Positions 14,622 through 20,182 of a DNA stretch of 20,182 bases are shown here, piece by piece. Below the pieces are notes generated by a model that did no database searches, was not told where the DNA came from, and saw nothing but the letters and a program-made list of their open reading frames with translations. The DNA lies in NCBI GenBank assembly GCA_024695225.1, contig JAILIO010000233.1:1-20182 (forward strand). The letters run 5' to 3'. Source of the stretch: Lachnospiraceae bacterium. GTDB taxonomy: Bacteria > Bacillota > Clostridia > Lachnospirales > Lachnospiraceae. Within the stretch, counting starts at the first letter, position 1. Each line of letters starts with the position of its first letter. The position numbers and the translations under genes are program-made.

Positions 14622-15620
14622 TCACCCGGCGGCTTCATCCCCCGGTTCCAAAAGGGCGAGGACCTTGTCCATCTGAGCGTAAAGCTCTTCCTTGTAGCCC
14701 GCATGCATCACGATAACTGCGTACGGCGTTCCCTTACTGTCCTTCACGTACAACATAAGGCAGTGTCCCGCTGCTGCTGTGGTGCCGGTCTTCCCCCCAA
14801 GGACTGTCACACTGTCCGGAGCCGAATACTCCCCGGTGATATAACCGTTGGTGGAAATGATCTCCTTCTCAACCGTGCTCCCATCGCCCTTGGTGTACTG
14901 GGTGCTGTAACTGGCACAGCCTATTATATCCACAAATGTGCTGTACTCCACGGCTTTCCTCATTATCAGGTAAAGATCGTAAGCCGTCACCTCATGGCCT
15001 TTTTCCGTGAGGCCGTTGGGATTCAGAAAAGTACAGTTGGTGGCCCCAAGCTTCATCGATTCCTGATTCATCAGCCCTGTGAATGTTTCCACCGAACCTG
15101 CAACATTTTCCGCCACCAGTATGGCAACATCATTGTCCGACTCCATCAACAGAAAATGAAGAGCCTGATCAAGCGTCATCCTGTCCCCTTTGTCTATCCC
15201 CAGGGACACTGCTCCGGATTCTTCTACGATTATATCTTCCGAGGCAGTCAGCATGGTATCGGCGCTCATATTTTCCAGAGCCACCAGCGCCGTCATGATC
15301 TTGGTCAGAGAGGCCGGACTCGCCTTTTCATGGACATTGTAAGCGTAAAGCGTCTCTTCTCCGGATAATGAGAATATCCCGGCCGACTGGTCATCCCTCA
15401 TTTCCTCTATCGCTCTTCCGTTCACATCCCCCGTAACCACCGAAAGTCCGTCGGAGAACGGGTCTGCCCTGCCTGTCACACTGACACTTCCCAAAGTGAA
15501 CTGAGACCTGCCGGAGCCCGCATCAAACGGGAATGAATATGGCTGTCCACACCCTGCAAGCACCGTAAGCGCCAGGATAAAAGGTACAACTGCCAGAATG
15601 GGTTTATTTATAAATCTCAC
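14622..15620 (-). CDS. D-alanyl-D-alanine carboxypeptidase, lipoprotein form (PBP5-like)
   Basis: This is a serine-type D,D-carboxypeptidase that removes the terminal D-Ala of peptidoglycan stem peptides. The three active-site motifs are intact: Ser104-x-x-Lys107 (SLTK), Ser161-Asp-Asn163 (ESDND) and Lys277-Thr-Gly (GGKTGT). Residues 1-23 are a signal peptide with lipobox LAG-Cys24, so unlike many relatives it is tethered by lipid at the N-terminus. Its 332 residues include only a short region after KTG, so the usual C-terminal beta domain and amphipathic anchor are missing. The start is GTG at 15620, inside the end of the upstream gene (17-nt overlap) and preceded by GAGGAG; a stop codon limits any longer start. 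Confidence 0.9.
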   Translation of the reverse strand: MRFINKPILAVVPFILALTVLAGCGQPYSFPFDAGSGRSQFTLGSVSVTGRADPFSDGLSVVTGDVNGRAIEEMRDDQSAGIFSLSGEETLYAYNVHEKASPASLTKIMTALVALENMSADTMLTASEDIIVEESGAVSLGIDKGDRMTLDQALHFLLMESDNDVAILVAENVAGSVETFTGLMNQESMKLGATNCTFLNPNGLTEKGHEVTAYDLYLIMRKAVEYSTFVDIIGCASYSTQYTKGDGSTVEKEIISTNGYITGEYSAPDSVTVLGGKTGTTAAAGHCLMLYVKDSKGTPYAVIVMHAGYKEELYAQMDKVLALLEPGDEAAG

Positions 15621-15999
15621 GCCACTCCATATCTCCTCTGTCCAGTGATTTGATCAAAAGCTCAGCGGTAGCAAGGTTTGTCGCAAAGGGGATGTTGTGT
15701 ATATCGCAAAGCCTTCCTATATCCGAAAGATCGGGCTCAGGATTCATCTTCTCAAAAGGATCCCGTATAAAAATGACCAGATCTATCTCATTCTGTTCTA
15801 TCAGGGTGCCCAGCTGCTGTCCGCCCCCCAAGGCTCCTGACAAGACTTTGTTCACAGTGAGCCCTGACGCATCACTTACCATCCTGCCGGTAGTCCCTGT
15901 GGCATAAAGCTCGTGCTTCGCAAGAATTCCCCTGTAGGCTATGCAAAAGTTCTGCATCAGACCTTTTCTTGCATCATTTGCGATCAATGCTATATTCAT
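15604..15999 (-). CDS. mgsA: Methylglyoxal-synthase-fold protein lacking key catalytic residues
   Basis: This 131-residue protein is plainly homologous to methylglyoxal synthase, which turns dihydroxyacetone phosphate into methylglyoxal. The phosphate-binding ATGTTG (33-38) and LSG (53-55) remain, as do Asp9, Asp80 (IRDP) and Asp90 (EPD). However, the usual AHD reads AND (Asn8 for His19 of E. coli), GGDQQ reads GGGQQ (Gly60 for the catalytic Asp71), and PHEPD reads NPEPD (Pro87 for His98). I infer that canonical activity is lost or strongly altered. The DNA shows clean codons and no frameshift, so the gene appears maintained. It overlaps rodA by 26 nt and the carboxypeptidase by 17 nt; rodA-mgsA adjacency is common in Lachnospiraceae. 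The symbol denotes homology only. Confidence 0.85.
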   Translation of the reverse strand: MNIALIANDARKGLMQNFCIAYRGILAKHELYATGTTGRMVSDASGLTVNKVLSGALGGGQQLGTLIEQNEIDLVIFIRDPFEKMNPEPDLSDIGRLCDIHNIPFATNLATAELLIKSLDRGDMEWREIYK

Positions 16000-17125
16000 C
16001 GCTGCCTTCCCTGTACATTCTGTTTGCGCTTTCCTCTTTTCCCACGCTCAGCACAAAACCTATGCCTATGAACAAACTGTCCAGCGAGGTAAGCCCGTAA
16101 CTCACGAAGGGAAGAGGTATCCCCGTATTAGGAAGGACTCCGGTAGCGACCCCTATGTTCATAAATCCCTGAAACGCTATCAGAGCGCCCATTCCTGCAC
16201 CTATGATCCGCCCGGCTACGTCGGGCGATTTCATACCAATAATAATACATTCAAATGAAATTAAAATCAACAAGACAATAACGGTACATGTGCCCATAAA
16301 CCCGAATTCTTCGCCTATCACCGCGAAAATAAAATCCGTCTGGGGCTGGGAAATGAAATTTCCGTTTTTCACGGAACTGATCTCATTGTTCCTGTAACCC
16401 TTTCCCATAAGCTGTCCGGAGCCGATGGCTGTGACAGAATTGGTCTGCTGGTATGCGACGGTATCCTCGTACTCCTCAGGGTATATCCAGCCCAGTATCC
16501 TGTTCCTCTGATAATCTTTTATGATCGTCTGGTCCGGCTGCATGATAAGCGAAAAGAATATCATGATCCCGGGTATCACTATGGCAAAAAAGCCTATGAC
16601 CACCTTCCAGCTCACGCCTCCCACAAACATTATGACCAGAAAGAGTACGCTGGTCATAAGGCTGGTGGACATGTCGGGCTGATTGTATATCAGGAATATC
16701 ACAGGTAAAAACAGTACTATGCACAACAGTATGTAAAGTATCGTGTTCAATTGCTCCATATGGACCTTTATAAAGGCCGCATAGAAGAGGATCAGCGAAA
16801 GCTTTGCTATCTCCGAGGGCTGGAATTGGATACCTGCGATGTTTATCCACCTCTGGGCACCGCCGGAGGTGTGTCCCATAACGTTGACCAGCACCAGGAG
16901 CACCAGGTTCACCGCATAGATGATCCAGTATGCCCGCAGCAACACGGAATAGTCCATGAGGGTTATCACCACCATCAGGAACACCCCCACCACAACCCCC
17001 ATTATCTGGCGGTTCATAAGGGATTCCTTGGCGGAACCCACGGCAAATATGCCCACAAGGGCCAGCATTATCACATAGACTATCAGTTTAAAATCAAAAT
17101 CAGATATCCTGTATCTCGAAAACAT
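15974..17125 (-). CDS. rodA: Peptidoglycan polymerase of the SEDS family (RodA)
   Basis: RodA is an inner-membrane glycosyltransferase that polymerises lipid II and pairs with PBP2 during cell elongation. The 383 residues contain about ten hydrophobic segments and SEDS signatures: GGAQRWINIAGIQFQPSEIAKL (about 88-109), YNQPDMSTSL (about 146-155), QPQTDFIFAVIGEEFGFMG (about 258-276) and LPNTGIPLPFVSYGLTSL (about 333-350). Its placement in an operon with mrdA (PBP2) argues for RodA rather than FtsW or SpoVE. The ATG at 17125 is one nucleotide after the minC stop, and the 3' end overlaps the next gene by 26 nt. Confidence 0.93.
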   Translation of the reverse strand: MFSRYRISDFDFKLIVYVIMLALVGIFAVGSAKESLMNRQIMGVVVGVFLMVVITLMDYSVLLRAYWIIYAVNLVLLVLVNVMGHTSGGAQRWINIAGIQFQPSEIAKLSLILFYAAFIKVHMEQLNTILYILLCIVLFLPVIFLIYNQPDMSTSLMTSVLFLVIMFVGGVSWKVVIGFFAIVIPGIMIFFSLIMQPDQTIIKDYQRNRILGWIYPEEYEDTVAYQQTNSVTAIGSGQLMGKGYRNNEISSVKNGNFISQPQTDFIFAVIGEEFGFMGTCTVIVLLILISFECIIIGMKSPDVAGRIIGAGMGALIAFQGFMNIGVATGVLPNTGIPLPFVSYGLTSLDSLFIGIGFVLSVGKEESANRMYREGSDEYSIDRK

Positions 17126-17126
17126 A

Positions 17127-17816
17127 TCACTCTTCCAGTTCCAGTGAATCCAATATCTGCCTTGTGAGCGGGGACACTATTATCTTCCCGCCTATGCCGG
17201 TCCGGGCGATGCGGGGGCCTTTCTGTGTCCTGAAGCCCAGCCCCTTTGTCTTTTCACGTCCGGGCACATATATAACGCCTGAAATCTGAAGATACTCCGG
17301 GGAAAATGACAGCGCTATGACCCTGTGCCCTTCCAGCATATCATTCCCGGCGCTTACGGCCCCGGAAAGGGTGCCGAAGCAGTACAGATCCCCGTCTATC
17401 TCGATACTGGACCCCTTCTCTATATCTCCCAGCACCACCAGGGAATGGGATGAACTCACTCTCTCTCCCTTTCTCACGCTTCCTCTTTTCACATCCGCAT
17501 GAAGGAAGGCAAAATTCTCAATTTCAAACTCGGCCTTCTCCAGAGCTTTTCCAAAAAGTCTTTCAGATCCTTCATCCATACCGGTCACACATATGACCCT
17601 GACCCTGCTGTTTTCTTCTATCACCCTTGCCAGCATGAACTCCTCTTCCAGGGTAATTTCCTTTCCGGAAAAAGAGACCGCTATCCTGGCATCGCCAAAG
17701 AAATCCGTGGCTTCCCTGAATTTCTCTGCAACCTCTGATTTCAGCGTCTCCAGAGATGACTCCGGATTCATCCTGACAACTATACCGTTTTTGTAACTCT
17801 TAAGTTCTACCATCAT
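17127..17816 (-). CDS. minC: Septum-site inhibitor MinC, divergent C-domain
   Basis: MinC blocks FtsZ assembly away from midcell and normally needs MinD for membrane targeting. The 229 residues have a divergent N-terminal domain (about 1-103) and a C-terminal beta-helix domain (about 108-222) with the recognisable series SLVVLGDIEKGSSIEIDGDLYCFGTLSG...VIALSFSPEYLQIS. The RSGQ element implicated in MinD interaction reads RKGE (115-118), the family ALRG reads TLSG, and LRI reads LQI. minD and minE, which commonly follow minC in relatives, are absent; rodA begins at once. The ATG at 17816 abuts the PBP2 stop and follows GGAG. The assignment is firm for the fold, less so for Min-system function. 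Confidence 0.85.
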   Translation of the reverse strand: MMVELKSYKNGIVVRMNPESSLETLKSEVAEKFREATDFFGDARIAVSFSGKEITLEEEFMLARVIEENSRVRVICVTGMDEGSERLFGKALEKAEFEIENFAFLHADVKRGSVRKGERVSSSHSLVVLGDIEKGSSIEIDGDLYCFGTLSGAVSAGNDMLEGHRVIALSFSPEYLQISGVIYVPGREKTKGLGFRTQKGPRIARTGIGGKIIVSPLTRQILDSLELEE

Positions 17817-20182
17817 TTAGTCTCCGTTAATAACTCCCTCTTCAAGTTCATCAGAAACATCTTTAAGTATCTCTCCCGCACCCGCAAGGCCGTAATAGTA
17901 TCTGTACACTTCCCTGGCAGTCTGCGCCGCATAATCCGATGTATAACCGTTTGCTATCCTGACAGAAACCGATACTTCCGGGTTCTCATACGGCGCATAA
18001 GACACAAACAACGCATGGTTTGGCCTGCTGGATGATTCCTGGGCGGTACCCGTCTTTCCCGCAACGCTGACCCCCAGGTCCGAGAAATAAGCTTTATTCT
18101 CAACGACGCCCCTCATCCCCGACTGTATAGCAGTCCAGCAGGAGGGATCCATATCTATCTGATTATACACCGAAGTCTCTTTGTTATACACAGTTTTTCC
18201 CGAGGCCTCGGACACCTTGGAAATAAGGGTCAGATCGTAACAGGTGCCCCGGTTTGCCACGGCTGTCACATATTTGGACAGCTGGACTGTGGTATAGTTG
18301 TGGGAGCCCTGGCCTATGGCAGACCTGACAGAGTCGATATCCGATATCTCAGGATCAGACTCATCTATCTCCACCCCGCTGGGTTCCCCAAGCCCGTACA
18401 TCCGGGCATATTTTGCAAGAGTCTGGAGTCCCACATCCGACTTGTAGTTGACCCCGCCCACCAGGCTCAGTCTGTAACCCACTTCATAGAAGAAACAGTT
18501 GCAGGAATTCCTGATGCCTCCTGTCACATTCAAAGAACCGTGGGCTCCGGGATATATCCAGCACCGGGCCGCCCGGTCAGTCTTGTCAAATATCCCATGA
18601 CATACGATGCCGCTCCCCGGATCTATGACCCCTTCCTTAAGCCCTGCCGTGGCAGAGACCATCTTGAATGTGGATCCCGGCGCTGTTTTCTGCATGGTTG
18701 CGTAATTCAGCTGGGGAGATGAAAGGTCTATCCTGAGAGCCGCATAATAATCAGCGTCCACGCCGTTTGCCATCCTGTTATTGTCATAGGAAGGGTAAGA
18801 GACCAGAGCCTTGACCTTGCCTGTGGATGTATCCGTGACCACTATGGACCCGGAGTGGGGATCCAAAGCCAGCTGGCCCGGAGTGATATCCAGCTGCTCT
18901 ATCCTGTTTCTCATAAAGTCGTAGGCGGACTCCTGACCGTGTTCGAACCTGGACAGTTCGGCTCTCTCCACCCCTACAGCTCCCTGGTCTATCAGCACCC
19001 GGCACACCTGCCATCCCTCTATCACATCGTTCCTGATCATGTATCTGTAGACCACCGTGGAAAACCCGTCGTCAGTCCTGAGTTCTTCGATCAGCTTGTC
19101 CACCAGTTTCCGGTATACCGCTTCCGAATCCGTGTACTTCTCATCTATGTCAAGCCTTGTGACATCCACCCATCCCATGGTGATGGCATAATTGAGGAAT
19201 TCATACATGCTGATGGTTTCGTCCGTGGTCCAGGCGATATAAACCGGATCGTCCCTGTCCACGCTTGAGGACATCAGGATTCCGTCTGAATACAAGAGCT
19301 GGACCGCCCTGGTCTCATAGGCCTGATATTCCTTCTGCAGCTGATCATAAGGGGTGTGTACGGTGACCAGCTCCTCTTCAAGAGACGTGAGGGCCTCGGA
19401 GAGCATAGTCCTGTATTTTTGATATATCTCCTTTTCCGTGTTGGAGGCATCGGGAGAAGCCAGGTGATCCCTGTCGATTATATTGTTTGCAAAGCAGGCT
19501 ATATAGACGTCGTAAATGGGTATCACTATATCGGAACTGTTTTCCGCATTGTATTCTTTTATATCCTTTATCTTTGCCAGGAGTATGGATGAAAGCTTCT
19601 GTTCCAGGATGTCGTAGCATGCGATCTGAAGGTCCTTGTCGATGGACAGATACACATCATTTCCCGCGGCCGGTTCCGTGCGTCCCATGGTCTCTATGAC
19701 TTTCCCCAGATTGTTCACATACAGGATCTCAGACCCCTTCCTGCCCTGGAGATGCTCCTCCATGGAAGCTTCAATCCCCGCTTTCCCCACTGTGTCGGTC
19801 ATATCATACTCGGGATTTTTCGCGGAATAGGACTCCAGTTCGTCCTGGGATATCTTTCCCGTATATCCCAGTATCTGGGAAAAATAAACGGAATCGTTAT
19901 ACTTTCTGATAGTGCCCTCCGCCACTTCCACCCCTGCAAGCTCGTCCTGATTTTCCAGTATGACTGCCACGGTCTTTCTGGACACATTGCTGGCTATGGT
20001 CGTCGCTATGTACTGCTGGTAACTGTTGGAGTTCATGGCAAACCTGACCGCCAGGATCTTCAGGCTCTTCTCCATGTCATAGCCCTCAACTCCGAACATC
20101 TCGCTGAGATAAGCCACCACATCGGGCGCTGTGGCGGTCTTTTGCCTGTATTCAAGTTCTTCATAGGATTTCTTGCCGTACA
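17817..20182 (-). CDS. mrdA: Penicillin-binding protein 2 (partial, N-terminus beyond right edge)
   Basis: This is the class B transpeptidase that cross-links new peptidoglycan during elongation, working with RodA. The frame is open to the window edge, giving 787 visible residues; the membrane anchor and true start are outside, and the GTG at 20120 is internal. A dimerisation-type region (SNSYQQYIATTIASNVSRKTV, VYFSQILGYTGKIS, GKAGIE) is followed by a long insert of about 200 residues, which I believe is typical of Lachnospiraceae PBP2, and then the transpeptidase domain. Active-site motifs are intact: Ser in GSTFK (Ser codon 18672-18674, Lys 18663-18665), SCN (about 18497-18505) and KTG (18048-18056). 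minC follows with no gap. Confidence 0.95.
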   Translation of the reverse strand, partial: YGKKSYEELEYRQKTATAPDVVAYLSEMFGVEGYDMEKSLKILAVRFAMNSNSYQQYIATTIASNVSRKTVAVILENQDELAGVEVAEGTIRKYNDSVYFSQILGYTGKISQDELESYSAKNPEYDMTDTVGKAGIEASMEEHLQGRKGSEILYVNNLGKVIETMGRTEPAAGNDVYLSIDKDLQIACYDILEQKLSSILLAKIKDIKEYNAENSSDIVIPIYDVYIACFANNIIDRDHLASPDASNTEKEIYQKYRTMLSEALTSLEEELVTVHTPYDQLQKEYQAYETRAVQLLYSDGILMSSSVDRDDPVYIAWTTDETISMYEFLNYAITMGWVDVTRLDIDEKYTDSEAVYRKLVDKLIEELRTDDGFSTVVYRYMIRNDVIEGWQVCRVLIDQGAVGVERAELSRFEHGQESAYDFMRNRIEQLDITPGQLALDPHSGSIVVTDTSTGKVKALVSYPSYDNNRMANGVDADYYAALRIDLSSPQLNYATMQKTAPGSTFKMVSATAGLKEGVIDPGSGIVCHGIFDKTDRAARCWIYPGAHGSLNVTGGIRNSCNCFFYEVGYRLSLVGGVNYKSDVGLQTLAKYARMYGLGEPSGVEIDESDPEISDIDSVRSAIGQGSHNYTTVQLSKYVTAVANRGTCYDLTLISKVSEASGKTVYNKETSVYNQIDMDPSCWTAIQSGMRGVVENKAYFSDLGVSVAGKTGTAQESSSRPNHALFVSYAPYENPEVSVSVRIANGYTSDYAAQTAREVYRYYYGLAGAGEILKDVSDELEEGVINGD

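Noticed and set aside
14616..15368. 250-codon plus-strand frame
   Set aside because: It is antisense to the carboxypeptidase gene, which carries all three active-site motifs; the plus-strand product is rich in His/Cys/Arg and family-less.
18850..19640. The long insert in PBP2 before the transpeptidase domain as a novel fusion
   Set aside because: As far as I recall, similar inserts occur in PBP2 of many Lachnospiraceae, so I treat it as a family trait.
20118..20120. GTG as the start codon of PBP2
   Set aside because: The frame continues open to the window edge with plausible PBP2 sequence (YGKKSYEELEYRQKT), and the membrane anchor has not yet appeared.

Overview
The window is about 20 kb of bacterial chromosome of medium GC content in which every supported gene lies on the minus strand, so it should be read from right (20182) to left (1). 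The gene families point to an anaerobic Firmicute of the class Clostridia, most likely Lachnospiraceae/Lachnospirales. The main reasons are a long clostridial-type PBP2, a rodA gene followed directly by a methylglyoxal-synthase homologue, a HlyD-like protein/yggS/sepF/lspA/rluD cluster, a MecA adaptor and a CstA transporter. Ribosome-binding sites are mostly strong GGAGG types. The species cannot be named from the sequence alone.

Region by region, in transcription order. (1) 20182 to 14622 is a cell-shape and envelope block: PBP2 (mrdA, 5' end outside the window), minC, rodA, a small methylglyoxal-synthase-like protein and a lipidated D,D-carboxypeptidase. The genes abut or overlap. minD and minE, which usually follow minC in relatives, are absent here. 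The synthase homologue has lost several canonical catalytic residues. (2) 14533 to 8887 is a division and housekeeping block: a small P-loop protein, a HlyD-like membrane-anchored protein, yggS, sepF, aroB, lspA and rluD. These are again tightly packed, with GTG and TTG starts and a 4-nt ATGA overlap. (3) 8827 to 6549 holds an unknown 179-residue protein and the transporter cstA, with a terminator after cstA. (4) 6331 to 5702 is a single cytidylate-kinase-like gene. (5) 5705 to 2331 is the glycolytic operon gapA-pgk-tpiA. It has a strong promoter, an internal terminator-like hairpin between gapA and pgk, a three-copy 22-bp tandem repeat and a GC hairpin between pgk and tpiA, and a terminator after tpiA. 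(6) 2330 to 1 is an intergenic region with an unexplained hairpin, a strong promoter, mecA, and an ABC-type substrate-binding lipoprotein that runs off the left edge.

Together, the right half builds and divides the cell wall: PBP2 and RodA form the elongation synthase, the carboxypeptidase trims peptides, MinC and SepF act on FtsZ, and LspA matures lipoproteins such as the carboxypeptidase and the binding protein. The left half covers central carbon flow and nutrient uptake. I saw no mobile element, CRISPR array, tRNA or rRNA. The observations most worth following are the synthase-fold protein with lost active-site residues, the MinC without MinD/MinE and with altered surface motifs, and the uncharacterised P-loop/HlyD-like pair beside sepF.
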